DNA from: Tetracentron sinense
Taxonomy: Eukaryota > Streptophyta > Magnoliopsida > Trochodendrales > Trochodendraceae
NCBI GenBank assembly: GCA_015143295.1
Contig: CM026573.1
Location: 9,763,934 to 9,827,933 of the forward strand
Direction of reading: 5' to 3'
Length of the DNA: 64,000 nt
Shown: piece after piece, positions 1 to 10,408 of the stretch
How positions within the stretch are numbered: the stretch's first letter is position 1
Layout of the letters: each line of letters begins with the position of its first letter
Translations under genes and position numbers: made by a program
The notes under the pieces: generated by a model
Told to the model about the DNA's origin: nothing
The model's input: only the letters and a program-made list of their open reading frames with translations
Database searches by the model: none

Positions 1-906
1 ACGATATGTTTTACCTCGCTTTTCACAAGAAGACAAGAACCAACATTCCACGAGGGGTCTCCCCTCACTCACAAGTGCATATCATGAAGAAGGGTCTCCC
101 TTCCCTCGCAAGTGCATTGCATAAAGAAGGGTCTCCCTTCCCTCTCAAGGCATCTCACAAGTGCATCTCACAAGTGCATCTCACAAGTTACATGATCACA
201 AGCAAGCATGCATGACATGACATGACATACAAGAATCAAGCAAGATAGACAAGACAAGCTTTCACGTACGAAAAGATATTTCAAGTCAAGTCAGGTGCAC
301 GATGTTTTCAAGAGAATTTATCGGTTTTCTACGAGTTTCAAGCATGATTATAAACTGCTTTACTTCCTTGTATGATATAAATTGTTTCCGTGTGACAAAT
401 ATGAATTTCTCCTGATTATGTATTGCCATGTTTATGCTATAATTGTTGGTTAGTATTCAGTACCCGCTGAGTATTCCATGCTCAGCCGTACTTCTTATGT
501 CGGCAGGTTCTGAGGGAGCTGCTACTCCATTTGATGTTTGTGCTCCTGGTCCATGGGTGGAGGAGGAGTATGTCGAGGAGCCTTTGGAGGAGCCTCCAGT
601 AGAGGGTTACCAATAGGTGGTTGTAGATTCTGAGTAGATTAGCTGTGGGTGAGACGAGAGTCAGATTTATGTATTTTGGCGGGCATGTCCGCACTTTCTT
701 TTGGATTCTTTTTGTATAAACTTGGATTGATTATGTATATACATAGAGGTTTGGTAGACTTCCGCTATGCCATGTTAGAGCATGTTTCCGATGTTTTGTC
801 CTCTATCGTATATGCTCTGTGGGTTTTGCAGGTTAGTTGTCAAGCAAGTCATGATTAGTCGTCCAAAGTTCACTCTAACTCTTAGGGTGGGTTCTGGGGC
901 GCGACA
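1..906 (+). repeat. 5' LTR, 3' portion of Tekay-like element
   Basis: It matches 8245-9150 at a constant offset of 8244 bases without any difference that I noticed. It ends in GGGGCGCGACA directly before the primer binding site. The first about 2.17 kb of this LTR lies left of the window. Confidence 0.95.
497..616 (+). CDS. Small acidic ORF inside the LTR (39 aa), 5' copy
   Basis: An ATG at 497 opens a 39-codon frame ending in TAG. It begins MSAGSEGAA and its C-terminal half is rich in glutamate and proline (VEEEYVEEPLEEPPVEGYQ). A CAG/GT junction lies four codons in, so it could also be the exon that follows a leader intron rather than a free ORF. Similar short acidic frames occur at this place in other Tekay-type LTRs as I recall them. 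Function unknown; it may be untranslated. Confidence 0.35.
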   Translation: MSAGSEGAATPFDVCAPGPWVEEEYVEEPLEEPPVEGYQ

Positions 907-910
907 GAAG

Positions 911-924
911 TGGCATCAGAGCTT
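911..924 (+). other. Primer binding site (tRNA-iMet type)
   Basis: TGGCATCAGAGCTT lies four bases after the LTR end. It matches the usual plant initiator-Met primer complement TGGTATCAGAGC with one change (C for T at the fourth base). Confidence 0.85.
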
Positions 925-1260
925 AGGCTTTACGTCTCTAGGGTCACTTAGAATCTTATACCACGGCTTGACAAGAGCATATGTCAGGAAACAAGTTAGG
1001 AAGAAAGTAGGTCGGAAGAGAGTCTTGATCCAAGTGTAAGACTAAACTTTAGTCTTAGTCAAAATGATTGTTTCAACCAAGTACGAGCCTTAGGAACGCT
1101 AGAACACCAAAGTATGATATTATAAATACTCTGATGACTTAATGCGATGTATATTAGTATTATACAACTAATACAAATTGGATTATTGTGAAATGGCATT
1201 GAAGTAAACTGTGGTTTAAAGTTAGACTCATGTGGTGTTATTATTCTCAGGACTTGAGTT
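925..1260 (+). other. Untranslated leader between PBS and gag
   Basis: About 340 bases without a convincing ORF. It is the 5' leader of the genomic RNA, where packaging signals would be expected, but none can be identified by eye. Confidence 0.6.
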
Positions 1261-2500
1261 ATGAGACGGAACACACGGGGTCGTGGACCACATACCAGAG
1301 CTTCCTCTTCTTCACGGGATGAGGATGAGCAGCCGGACCTCTCTCGAGTCTTAGGCTCTATTGCTGAGACACTCGCCATACTGGCGGCTCGGCAGGCTAT
1401 ACCATCATCGGCGGCACCTACTCCACCGCCCGCAGCTCCAGTACATCGTACCGCTGGAGTTGAGGCATTCAGGAGATTGAGGCCTCCACCATTCCATGGG
1501 AGTGTGGACCCTCTTGCTGCGGAGGCATGGATCCTCCAGATGGAGAAGATCCTTACGGTCCTCTCACCTACAGAGGAGGAGAGGGTAGCATGGGCAGCTT
1601 TCATGCTAGAAGGCCAAGCCCACCATTGGTGGTTGTCCGCACTGAGGACGAGAGATTTGACCATGCAGGGTCTACCTTGGACTTGGGAGGAGTTCAAGGA
1701 TACTTTTTACAAAAAGTATTTTCCGATTGGAGCACGGGAAAAGAAAGAGAGAGAATTCATCAACCTTGAGCAAGGTTTGATGTCAGTGGCACAATACGAG
1801 GCCAAGTTCTCGGAGTTGTCGAGATTTGCGCCTCATATGGTTGCTACTGAGGCAATGAAGGCGAGGAGATTTGAGCAAGGGCTCAAGGATGTGATTATGG
1901 AGAAGGTGTCCGTTTTCAGGCATACTACCTACCCTGAGGTAGTAGACAAGGCCTTATTGGTCGAGACCAATTCGGAGACAGTGTCCAAGAAGAGGGAGTG
2001 GGCGAGAGGCCAAGCTAGTAGTTCAGCACCTCCAGAGAGGCGGACTCGTTATCAGTATGCGTGGCCAGCACCATCGATGAGGCCTTCTTATGCGCCTCCA
2101 GCTCCACGGCAGTATGTGCCTCAGGCACCGAGACCTCAGGCTCTTCCAGCCCCACGGCCTGTTGCACCTCAGACGATGAGGTATGCTCCGCTTCCAGCCC
2201 CTCCGACTTATACACACGAGGTCTGCACTTCATGCGGCAAAAGGCATCCGGCAGGAGATTGTCGAAGAGCATCTGGTGGATGTTATCATTGCGGTCGCCA
2301 GGGCCACATGATCAGGGATTGCCCCAGTCGGCATTTATCAGGCCAGTCTCAGGGGATTAGTCCACCAGCACGCCCAGCAGGATCATATCAGGCGTCATCT
2401 CAGACTACCCGGTCTACACCACAGTCTCGCCAGGCGAACCAGGGACGAGTTTTTGCCTTGACAGAGGGTGATGCACTTGCATCTGACGATGTGGTGCAAG
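1261..2500 (+). CDS. gag: Gag polyprotein, upstream exon of gag-pol
   Basis: Structural capsid/nucleocapsid protein of the Tekay-like element. The ATG at 1261 starts MRRNTRGRGPHTRAS, followed by an Ala/Pro-rich spacer. The Retrotrans_gag core is at about residues 88-205, with AEAWILQMEKIL and the typical FYKKYFP segment. A Pro-rich linker follows, then a first Cys/His cluster CTSCGKRHPAGDC (about 322-334) and a canonical CCHC knuckle CYHCGRQGHMIRDC (341-354). The frame remains open to 2628 only by running into an intron: the family-typical end of this region is reached at base 2500, right before GTACGC. There the last codon is split after its first base and continues at 2645. Length and domain order are normal for the lineage, and no disabling change is seen in this part. 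Confidence 0.92.
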
Positions 2501-2644
2501 GTACGCGTTTGGAGTTATTTTCCTTATTCGTGATGGTTATGTTATGTTTTATCCCATGTGTACGTACTTGGTATGCTATATATGTATATACCTATGTGTA
2601 TACACAGTTGATGCTTGAATTGACGTAACTAGCTAAAATTTCAG
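2501..2644 (+). other. Candidate spliceosomal intron between gag and protease
   Basis: The 144-base segment begins GTACGC and ends AATTTCAG, with CTAGCT/TAAC-like branch candidates about 12-20 bases before the acceptor. It is AT-rich and in-frame reading hits a stop at 2626. Removing it joins a conserved stretch without losing or adding residues (…DVVQ-G-ALLVNECLARVL). That exact repair of conserved coding supports an intron over a random insertion. RNA data would settle it. Confidence 0.7.
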
Positions 2645-2742
2645 GAGCCCTACTAGTCAATGAGTGTTTGGCTCGAGTGTTGATTGATACCGGGTCTACT
2701 CATTCATTTGTCTCGCCGAGTTTTCAGAAGGCTTTTCTGTAG
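2645..2742 (+). pseudogene. Aspartic protease N-terminal segment, frameshifted
   Basis: Read from the acceptor site, the frame gives [21 protein letters not shown], holding the D-T-G-S active site of retroviral-type aspartic proteases, then VSPSFQKAF and a TAG at 2740. The protein resumes in the -1 frame from about 2736 ([12 protein letters not shown]) and runs on into the long pol frame. One base appears missing in the T-run at 2733-2736. There is no canonical X-XXY-YYZ slippery heptamer here, so I read it as a mutation or an assembly error rather than programmed frameshifting. Confidence 0.8.
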
Positions 2743-5700
2743 AGCCAAGTCAGCTAGAACTGGAGTTAGCCATTTCGACTCCTCTCGGCAAAACAGTATT
2801 GGCAGATAAAGTGTATGGAGATAGTGTGGTCCAAGTTGGGAGCCACGAGTTGGCAGTTGATCTCATCGTCCTTGGATTCCAAGACTTTGATGTTATATTG
2901 GGAATGGATTGGTTAGCAGCACATCATGGGCATGTAGCTTGCTTTGAGAAAATGGTACTCTTCAAGCCGGTAGAAGGAAAACCATTTCACTTTCGAGGGT
3001 TGAGAAGTAGAGACATTGCCCGCTTTGCGGTGTTGAGCTTAGCTAACCCTGAAGCAAAGGACTCATCGACTATTCCGGTTGTGAGTGAATTCCTGGATGT
3101 ATTTCCAGAAGAGCTGCCAGGATTGCCTCCAGATAGGGAGATTGAGTTTGTGATCGAGCTTGCACCAGGCACAGCTCCTGTTTTCAGAGCTCCATATAGA
3201 ATGGCCCCTATTGAACTCAAGGAGTTGAAGACTCAATTGGAGGAACTACAAGGCCTTGGTTTCATTCGACCAAGTGTCTCACCGTGGGGTGCCCCGGTGT
3301 TGTTTGTTAAGAAGAAAGATGGCTCGATGCGGATGTGTGTCGATTACCGACAATTGAACAAAGTCACCATAAAGAATAGGTATCCTTTGCCTAGGATTGA
3401 TGACTTGTTCGATCAGTTGAAGGGAGCGAGATTTTTCTCGAAGATAGATCTTCGATCGGGTTATCACCAGTTGAAGATTAAGGTGGAAGATGTTCCCAAA
3501 ACTGCTTTCAGGACTCGGTATGGGCACTACGAGTTCTTGGTGATGCCTTTTGGACTCACGAACGCGCCGGCAGCCTTTATGGATTTGATGAACCGGGTGT
3601 TCCGGCCATATCTTGATAGGTGCGTGATTGTATTTGTTGATGACATCTTGGTCTATTCCCAGACACGGGAAGATCACACACGCGACCTATGCCTTGCTTT
3701 GGAGATGCTAAGAGAACACAAGCTATACGCCAAACTTAGCAAGTGTGAGTTTTGGTTGGAAGAGGTGGCATTCCTAGGCCACGTGGTTTCTGCAGAAGGT
3801 ATCTCGGTGGATCCGAAGAAGATCGAAGCAGTTATGAGTTGGGCGAGGCCCAAGAGTGTTACCGAGATACGCAGCTTTCTTGGGTTGGCAGGCTACTACA
3901 GGAGATTCGTAGAGGGTTTCTCTAGTCTTGCAGCACCGCTCACTTACCTGACAAGGAAGAATGCCAAGTTTGTATGGAGTGATAAGTGCGAGATCAGTTT
4001 CACGGAACTGAAGAAGAGGCTTACTACAGCTCCTGTCCTTACAGTGCCATCCGGACCTCTTGGGTATGAGGTGTACAGTGATGCCTCACACGTTGGACTT
4101 GGATGTGTGCTTATGCAACACAAGAAAGTCATTGCCTATGCATCAAGGCAATTGAAGGAGCATGAGAAGAATTATCCCACGCACGACTTGGAGCTTGCGG
4201 CGGTCGTGTTTGCACTTAAGATTTGGCGTCATTACCTTTATGGGATGGAGTTCTATGTGTTCACTGATCACAAGAGTCTCAAGTATCTCTTTTCCCAAAA
4301 GGAGCTGAATCTAAGGCAACGGCGTTGGATGGAATTTTTGAAAGACTATGATTGTACCATTCAATACCACCCGGGTAAAGCAAATGTAGTGGCAGATGCT
4401 TTGAGTAGAAGACCTCAAGGGTTGTTAGCACATATGTTGGTTCAAGAATGGAAGCTACTACAAGATTTGGCAAATCTGGACATAAGTGTGAATGACTCTG
4501 TCTGTGGTCCTACCTTGGCAAATGTTACGGTTCGGCCGTACATTATAGATTTGATCCAAGAATATCAAGACATGGATGCTGAATTGTCGGCTTATCGGGA
4601 CAAGGAAGTTGCTAAGGATAGTGAGGACTTCTCTCTCACTAGTCGGGGTGCTATCACATTCAAAGGAAGGTTGTGTGTTCCGGCCAACGCAGATCTTCGA
4701 CGAGAGATCATGGATGAGGCACATCGTTCGAAGTACACAGTGCATCCAGGGGGTACAAAGATGTACCGGAACCTCAAGAGTCACTTTTGGTGGCGGAATA
4801 TGAAGAGGGATGTTGCGGAATATGTAGCACGGTGCTTGGTGTGTCAACAAGTGAAAGCAGAACACATGCGACCCGCCGGTTTATTGCATTCCCTTCCTAT
4901 TCCCGAGTGGAAATGGGAGAACATATCCATGGATTTCATAGTTGGCTTGCCAAAGACGACAAGGAGCTCAGATGCGATATGGGTAGTAGTGGATCGTTTG
5001 ACAAAGTCCGCTCATTTCTTACCCTACCGTACTACCTTCAACTCTAGTCAGTTGGCTGCACTATACATCAAGGAAGTAGTTAGACTACATGGGATGCCAG
5101 TCAGTATTGTGTCAGATCGGGATCCAAGATTCACGTCAAGATTTTGGAAAAGTTTCCAAGAGGCTATGGGTTCCCAACTTGATTTCAGCACCGCCTTTCA
5201 TCCACAAACGGATGGACAAACCGAGAGAGTGAACCAAGTCGTTGAAGACATGCTTCGAGCTTGTATGTTAGATTTCAGAGGCAGTTGGGAAGAGCACTTG
5301 CCTTTGGTTGAATTCGCTTATAATAACAGCTATCAGGCAAGTATTCAAATGGCACCATTTGAGGCCTTGTATGGGCGAAGTTGTAGGTCTCCTCTCTATT
5401 GGGATGAGGTAGGAGAAAGGAAAGTACTTGGTCCGGAGTTGATTGAGCAAACTGCAAACACAGTTAAGATCATCCGGGATCGATTGAAAGCCGCTCAAGA
5501 TCGCCAGAAAAGTTATGCGGACACACGCCGTAGGGACTTGGAATTTCAAGTAGGGGATCAAGTTTTTGTGAAAGTATCGCCTAGCAAAGGGATCATGAGA
5601 TTTGGGAAGCGAGGCAAGCTCAGTCCTCGGTATGTTGGGCCTTTTGAGATTATCACGCGGATTGGTGAAGTTGCTTATCGAGTAGCTCTTCCACCTCACA

Positions 5701-5969
5701 TGGCTGCAGTTCATAACGTCTTCCATGTGTCCATGCTTCGGAAGTATCTTGCGGATCCTTCGCATGTCATAGACTTGGAACAGTTGGAGATTCGAGAGGA
5801 CCTCACCTTGATTGAAAAGCCAGTCCAGATTTTAGATCGAAGGAATCAAGTGCTTCGCAACAAGACAATCCCTTTGGTTCTTGTGCAATGGCAACACCAT
5901 GCTCGGGAAGAAGCTACATGGGAGCGTGAAGCCGAAGTCAAAGCAAAGTACCCAGAATTACTTGAATGA
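2739..5969 (+). CDS. pol: Pol polyprotein: protease end, RT, RNase H, integrase, chromodomain
   Basis: Replication and integration enzymes of the Tekay-like element; the first ATG in this frame is at 2799, and residues below count from it. The protease end has VILGMDWL (about 33-40). Reverse transcriptase spans about 120-330 with FVDDILVYS, the first catalytic Asp at 281. RNase H starts near 425 with YSDAS (Asp 428). Integrase has an HHCC zinc-binding region at about 641-690 and catalytic D712, D773 and E809, giving D-D-35-E spacing. The GPY/F region (YVGPFEII) lies at about 948-955. A chromodomain fills the last 53 residues, with the conserved EEATWERE. No internal stop from 2739 on. It depends on the upstream frameshift being tolerated or artefactual. 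Confidence 0.93.
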   Translation, partial: VEPSQLELELAISTPLGKTVLADKVYGDSVVQVGSHELAVDLIVLGFQDFDVILGMDWLAAHHGHVACFEKMVLFKPVEGKPFHFRGLRSRDIARFAVLSLANPEAKDSSTIPVVSEFLDVFPEELPGLPPDREIEFVIELAPGTAPVFRAPYRMAPIELKELKTQLEELQGLGFIRPSVSPWGAPVLFVKKKDGSMRMCVDYRQLNKVTIKNRYPLPRIDDLFDQLKGARFFSKIDLRSGYHQLKIKVEDVPKTAFRTRYGHYEFLVMPFGLTNAPAAFMDLMNRVFRPYLDRCVIVFVDDILVYSQTREDHTRDLCLALEMLREHKLYAKLSKCEFWLEEVAFLGHVVSAEGISVDPKKIEAVMSWARPKSVTEIRSFLGLAGYYRRFVEGFSSLAAPLTYLTRKNAKFVWSDKCEISFTELKKRLTTAPVLTVPSGPLGYEVYSDASHVGLGCVLMQHKKVIAYASRQLKEHEKNYPTHDLELAAVVFALKIWRHYLYGMEFYVFTDHKSLKYLFSQKELNLRQRRWMEFLKDYDCTIQYHPGKANVVADALSRRPQGLLAHMLVQEWKLLQDLANLDISVNDSVCGPTLANVTVRPYIIDLIQEYQDMDAELSAYRDKEVAKDSEDFSLTSRGAITFKGRLCVPANADLRREIMDEAHRSKYTVHPGGTKMYRNLKSHFWWRNMKRDVAEYVARCLVCQQVKAEHMRPAGLLHSLPIPEWKWENISMDFIVGLPKTTRSSDAIWVVVDRLTKSAHFLPYRTTFNSSQLAALYIKEVVRLHGMPVSIVSDRDPRFTSRFWKSFQEAMGSQLDFSTAFHPQTDGQTERVNQVVEDMLRACMLDFRGSWEEHLPLVEFAYNNSYQASIQMAPFEALYGRSCRSPLYWDEVGERKVLGPELIEQTANTVKIIRDRLKAAQDRQKSYADTRRRDLEFQVGDQVFVKVSPSKGIMRFGKRGKLSPRYVGPFEIITRIGEVAYRVALPPHMAAVHNVFHVSMLRKYLADPSHVIDLEQLEIREDLTLIEKPVQILDRRNQVLRNKTIPLVLVQWQHHAREEATWEREAEVKAKYPELLE

Positions 5970-6058
5970 GTTTCTGTGTGAAGTCTGTATATGACTTGTA
6001 ATGTTCTTTTTGATTTGTAATGCAAGTAGTGTCTGAATTTCGAGGACGAAATTTTTGT
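5970..6058 (+). other. 3' untranslated region of Tekay-like element
   Basis: A short spacer between the pol stop and the polypurine tract, containing 'cgaggacgaaatt', a motif common just before the 3' LTR in this lineage. Confidence 0.6.
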
Positions 6059-6071
6059 AAGGGGGGGAGGA
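6059..6071 (+). other. Polypurine tract
   Basis: AAGGGGGGGAGGA lies directly before the TGTAGAGCCC start of the 3' LTR. It is the plus-strand priming site. Confidence 0.9.
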
Positions 6072-6387
6072 TGTAGAGCCCCAGACTTCTTCATGCTTAA
6101 TACATGACACATTCGTTGTCATCTTGCCTTTTTAAGAGGTATGATTAATAAATGAGGAAGAATTTAGAAATTTCGAAATGTCAGAATTGTTCATCTTCGA
6201 AGTACGAACACAACGCAAGTTGAATCGTCAAAATCGGACGAACGAGTCAAAAGATATGGCCAAAACAGTCTGTACCTGTAGGAAATCGTGGCACAGACAA
6301 CGTACTCTGATAATGTACTGTTTGCATCCCTTGTACAACTCACCACGGGCACGTTGTACAACTCACCACGGGCACGTTGTGCAGCTC

Positions 6388-7352
6388 ACCACGGGTACGT
6401 TGTACAAGCACCACGAGTGGCACTATTCACAAGCACCACGAGTAGCACTATTCAAGCATCACGAGTGGCACTATTCACAAGCACCACGAGTGGCACTATT
6501 CACGCCACCACGAGTTTGCACTATTCATGGCACCACGAGTTGGCACTATTCACGCCACCACGAGTGGCACTATTCACGCCACCACGAGTTGGCACTATTC
6601 ACGCCACCACGAGTTTGCACTATTCATGGCACCACGAGTTGGCACTATTCACGCCACCACGAGTTGGCACTATTCACGCCACCACGAGTTTGCACTATTC
6701 ATGGCACCACGAGTTGCACTATTCACGGACCACGAGTGGCACTATTCACAAGCACCACGAGTGGCACTATTCACGGCACCACGAGTTTGCACTATTCATG
6801 GCACCACGAGTTGGCACTATTCACGCCACCACGAGTTTGCACTATTCATGGCACCACGAGTTGCACTATTCACGGACCACGAGTTGCACTATTCACAAGC
6901 ACCACGAGTAGCACTATTCACAGCACCACGAGTGGCACTATTCACGGACCACGAGTGGCACTATTCACAAGCATCACGAGTGGCACTATTCACAAGCACC
7001 ACGAGTGGCACTATTCACGCCACCACGAGTTTGCACTATTCATGGCACCACGAGTTGGCACTATTCACGCCACCACGAGTTTGCACTATTCATGGCACCA
7101 CGAGTTGCACTATTCACGGACCACGAGTTGCACTATTCACAAGCACCACGAGTAGCACTATTCACAAGCACCACGAGTGGCACTATTCATGGACCACGAG
7201 TGGCACTATTCACAAGCACCACGAGTTTGCACTATTCACAAGCACCACGAGTGGCACTATTCACAAGCACCACGAGTGGCACTATTCACCGACCACGAGT
7301 TGACACTATTCACAGCACCACGAGCTGGCACTATTCACAGCACTATTCACAG
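6388..7352 (+). repeat. LTR minisatellite, about 22-25 bp unit, roughly 40 copies
   Basis: Units follow the pattern CACCACGAGT-(T/G)G-CACTATTCA, with short variable spacers between CACTATTCAC and the next CACGAG (GCCAC, AAGCAC, GGCAC, GGAC). The array lies in the 5' part of the LTR, so in U3. It keeps three frames open for hundreds of codons purely by repetition. Confidence 0.95.
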
Positions 7353-7744
7353 AAATCCCAATAAGGGTATTTCGGTCTTTTGGTCAGTTCACTCTTACCT
7401 TAAGAGTTTAATCTGAGCCTTTAGGGCATCATTCGACACTTAGAGAGTTTGAGAGAATAGAAGAAAGAGGAGAAGGCGATTCCAACCTAGGGTTTCCATT
7501 TGGGAGAGAAATCAAAGGGTTTGAAACCCTAGATCAACCTCCAGCCCGTTTTTCTTCAAGATCAAGGCACAAACTCGTGAGGAGCATCTCCTCAAACTAG
7601 GGCAGCAGCTACACAGTCGTTTTGGAAAGGGGTTCTTCCTCATTTCTTCAAGGTCGGTACTTTTTACTACCCTCCTAGTTATAGTTCCTCTTTCCCCTTC
7701 TTTCCTCTTCATTTTCTTTCATTTACACATGTGCTATGAGATGG

Positions 7745-7816
7745 ATGAATGGTAAATAGTAAATGGTAAATGGTGAATGGTGAATGGTGAATGGTGAATG
7801 GTGAATGGTGAATGGA
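7745..7816 (+). repeat. Tandem heptamer array GAATGGT/AAATGGT
   Basis: About nine copies of a 7-bp unit (GTAAATG changing to GTGAATG) inside the LTR. Confidence 0.9.
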
Positions 7817-8740
7817 GATGGGATGGGCGATTGGATGCCAATGGTTGTGTGTGATGAACAAATGGGGAAGGGCATTGTTCCAATAATGAACGTACATGTA
7901 TGATTTGAGTAAAACCCATCTAGAAAAGCATGTTGTAGGATAAATCCATAATGAACATACCATGTTTGATGAAATGCCAAGGTGAACACAGTGAGCTGAA
8001 AATCTGGAAATGCATGCCTAATAAATTATGAATATTGCTAGGGACTATGATAGTGTGTTTCCTGCTTTCCCATAATACTATGAATATTACATTACTCAAT
8101 CTTTGATGCTATATGTGTTGTGAAATTACCCAAATGTCATCTTTAAATTTGAATGCAAGTATGTACACGGTTCCCACGAGCACGGCATGCATGACATGAT
8201 TTATCGAGGTTTTCAAGAACATGGTTAGAGGTGGGACATATCCTACGATATGTTTTACCTCGCTTTTCACAAGAAGACAAGAACCAACATTCCACGAGGG
8301 GTCTCCCCTCACTCACAAGTGCATATCATGAAGAAGGGTCTCCCTTCCCTCGCAAGTGCATTGCATAAAGAAGGGTCTCCCTTCCCTCTCAAGGCATCTC
8401 ACAAGTGCATCTCACAAGTGCATCTCACAAGTTACATGATCACAAGCAAGCATGCATGACATGACATGACATACAAGAATCAAGCAAGATAGACAAGACA
8501 AGCTTTCACGTACGAAAAGATATTTCAAGTCAAGTCAGGTGCACGATGTTTTCAAGAGAATTTATCGGTTTTCTACGAGTTTCAAGCATGATTATAAACT
8601 GCTTTACTTCCTTGTATGATATAAATTGTTTCCGTGTGACAAATATGAATTTCTCCTGATTATGTATTGCCATGTTTATGCTATAATTGTTGGTTAGTAT
8701 TCAGTACCCGCTGAGTATTCCATGCTCAGCCGTACTTCTT

Positions 8741-8860
8741 ATGTCGGCAGGTTCTGAGGGAGCTGCTACTCCATTTGATGTTTGTGCTCCTGGTCCATGG
8801 GTGGAGGAGGAGTATGTCGAGGAGCCTTTGGAGGAGCCTCCAGTAGAGGGTTACCAATAG
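8741..8860 (+). CDS. Small acidic ORF inside the LTR (39 aa), 3' copy
   Basis: Same frame as at 497-616. It is preceded by TTATGTCGGCAG, which resembles a splice acceptor, and a possible donor CAAG/GTCGGT lies near 7652, so the LTR may hold an about 1.1-kb leader intron. No protein family recognised. Confidence 0.3.
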   Translation: MSAGSEGAATPFDVCAPGPWVEEEYVEEPLEEPPVEGYQ

Positions 8861-9150
8861 GTGGTTGTAGATTCTGAGTAGATTAGCTGTGGGTGAGACG
8901 AGAGTCAGATTTATGTATTTTGGCGGGCATGTCCGCACTTTCTTTTGGATTCTTTTTGTATAAACTTGGATTGATTATGTATATACATAGAGGTTTGGTA
9001 GACTTCCGCTATGCCATGTTAGAGCATGTTTCCGATGTTTTGTCCTCTATCGTATATGCTCTGTGGGTTTTGCAGGTTAGTTGTCAAGCAAGTCATGATT
9101 AGTCGTCCAAAGTTCACTCTAACTCTTAGGGTGGGTTCTGGGGCGCGACA

Positions 9151-9870
9151 CTACAACTCTCTCTCTCTCTAATATACACCTAGAGTGAGGGACGTAGACA
9201 CCAAGAAAAAGTTAATACATTTTTTTTGGGTAAAGAGAAATTGAAAGGTACTCCTCTGTCCCTCTGTTAGGACTGTCAAGGGGCCGAATTCGACCGGATC
9301 TATCTAGATCCGAATCCGATCCGATTAAGAATCCGACAAATCTGAATCTGATCCGAGATCTGTCGGATCATGAATTAATCTGATTTTGATTATATTTTAA
9401 TTTTTTTTTAAAAGGTCTATTTTAATAATATAAAAATCTAATAGTACCTCAATTAACTCTAATTAATGTTAAGTTTTTTTAAATTAATACTTTATGTATA
9501 GAAAATCTATGTAATATATTTAAAATGATTTTAAAAAAATTATTATAATCAGATTGGATTTTAATTGGATCAGATCACCCTATATCTGGATCCGATCTGA
9601 TTCGATTATTATTAAATTCGACCGATCCGATCTGACTTATCACATATAGGGTCCAAAGTCCGGCTAATCTATCCGGATCTTGATCTAATCCATTGACAGC
9701 CCTACTCTCTCTACAATAGAAGCATAACCACCACGAGATATAGTGACCGTTTTGTAAAAGTATTTTTAAGAAAATTAAAAACAATCCCCCACACTTCCTT
9801 CTTTTAACAATAAAGCAAAATTTTTGATGTCAAGCATTTTTGGGCTCCAGTCAAAGTCATTATCTAAAAG
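9151..9870. repeat. P450-region direct repeat, copy 1
   Basis: It matches 16851-17520 over its full length apart from small indels: the same CTACAACTCTCTCT start, 'tagagtgagggacgtagacacc', an internal MITE and the same end near 'caaagtcattatctaaaa'. The left limit here is the Tekay-like insertion, so the repeat may continue left of that element, outside the window. Confidence 0.9.
9268..9704. mobile_element. hAT-like MITE (GGATCC/GATCCG-rich), copy 1
   Basis: Termini are TAGGACTGTCAA and TTGACAGCCCTA, an inverted pair with one change. The interior is rich in GATCCGAATC-like palindromes and AT. The left flank is CCCTCTGT. The related copy at 16992 has CCCTCTGT on its right side, so the original target duplication was that 8-bp word, as expected for hAT elements. 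Non-coding. Confidence 0.8.
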
Positions 9871-9889
9871 AGATTTCCTAACATCTGGC

Positions 9890-10400
9890 TAGGGTTGTAC
9901 ACAAGCCGGGCTAGCTTGGTTGCTCGGCTCGGTCCGATCAAACTGAGCTCAAGCTTGATTTTTAGGCTCGATCAGGCTGAGCCAAGTCGAGTTTTCAAGC
10001 TTGAAATATGTTCAAGCCAAGCTCGAGCCAAGGCCTGTTTGATTCGGCCCGGCTTGATTAAGGCTCGATTTGGAGCTTGACTCGAATATTATTTAAAATA
10101 AAATATATTATTTATATATATATATAAATCATTATTACATATATAAATAATATAAAATATTCTTATTTTATTTAAATTTTTAAAAAAGTATTTAAGCCGA
10201 GCTTGAGCCAAGCCAACCCCGGCCTGAGCTTGAATCAATTCGAGCCAAACCGAACTTCGAGCCTATTTTTGGAGCACCATTTCGGGCCGAGCCGAACTTC
10301 GAGCCTAGAGTAAAATCTTTCAAGCCAAGCCAAGCCAAGCCGAGCCGAGCCGAGCAAAGCAGGATAAAGCCTGACTCAGCCCGGCTCGAATACACCCCTA
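9890..10400. mobile_element. hAT-like MITE with 8-bp TSD CATCTGGC
   Basis: The element starts TAGGGTTGTACAC and ends TACACCCCTA, and the inverted similarity extends about 22 bases (…AAGCCGGG against CCCGGCTCG…). CATCTGGC is present at 9882-9889 and 10401-10408. The interior is full of GAGCC/AAGCC runs around an AT-rich core. 511 bp, no coding capacity. Confidence 0.9.
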
Positions 10401-10408
10401 CATCTGGC

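Larger units (their letters stand above)
1..9150 (+). mobile_element. Ty3/gypsy chromovirus (Tekay/Del-like), 5' end cut by window
   Basis: Layout seen: 5' LTR (only its last 906 bases are in the window), tRNA-iMet-type primer site, gag, a GT-AG intron, protease, RT, RNase H, integrase, C-terminal chromodomain, polypurine tract and a 3' LTR. Bases 1-906 and 8245-9150 look identical by eye, so insertion was very recent. The region before the polypurine tract has the 'cgaggacgaa' motif usual for this lineage. The element sits in the P450 3'-flank repeat: its right flank, starting CTACA, matches 16851 onward. One lesion is seen, a 1-base frameshift in protease. Lineage call rests on the chromodomain, the iMet primer site and LTR length. 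Confidence 0.93.
6072..9150 (+). repeat. 3' LTR of Tekay-like element (3079 bp)
   Basis: It starts TGTAGAGCCCC after the polypurine tract and ends GGGGCGCGACA at 9150, where the flanking P450-region repeat begins with CTACA. It contains a large minisatellite at 6388-7352, a 7-bp tandem array at 7745-7816, GTGCATCTCACAA repeats around 8398-8440 and a small acidic ORF. Its last 906 bases equal window positions 1-906. Confidence 0.95.

Noticed and set aside
1059-1697. 212-codon ORF on the - strand
   Set aside because: It is the antisense shadow of gag and its leader.
2721-2745. Programmed -1 ribosomal frameshift at gag-pol
   Set aside because: There is no canonical slippery heptamer, and the shift lies inside protease after conserved residues, not at the gag-pol border.
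3279-5765. Several - strand ORFs of 60-165 codons
   Set aside because: They are shadows of the pol reading frame with no recognisable features.
6388-7352. Repeat/spacer array resembling CRISPR
   Set aside because: Spacers are 3-6 bases and recur; the array is inside a plant LTR and there are no cas genes.
6178-7416. Long ORFs (up to 325 codons) with HHE/TTSGTIH-type repeats
   Set aside because: They exist in several frames at once only because the minisatellite unit has no stop. No start context, domain or codon bias.
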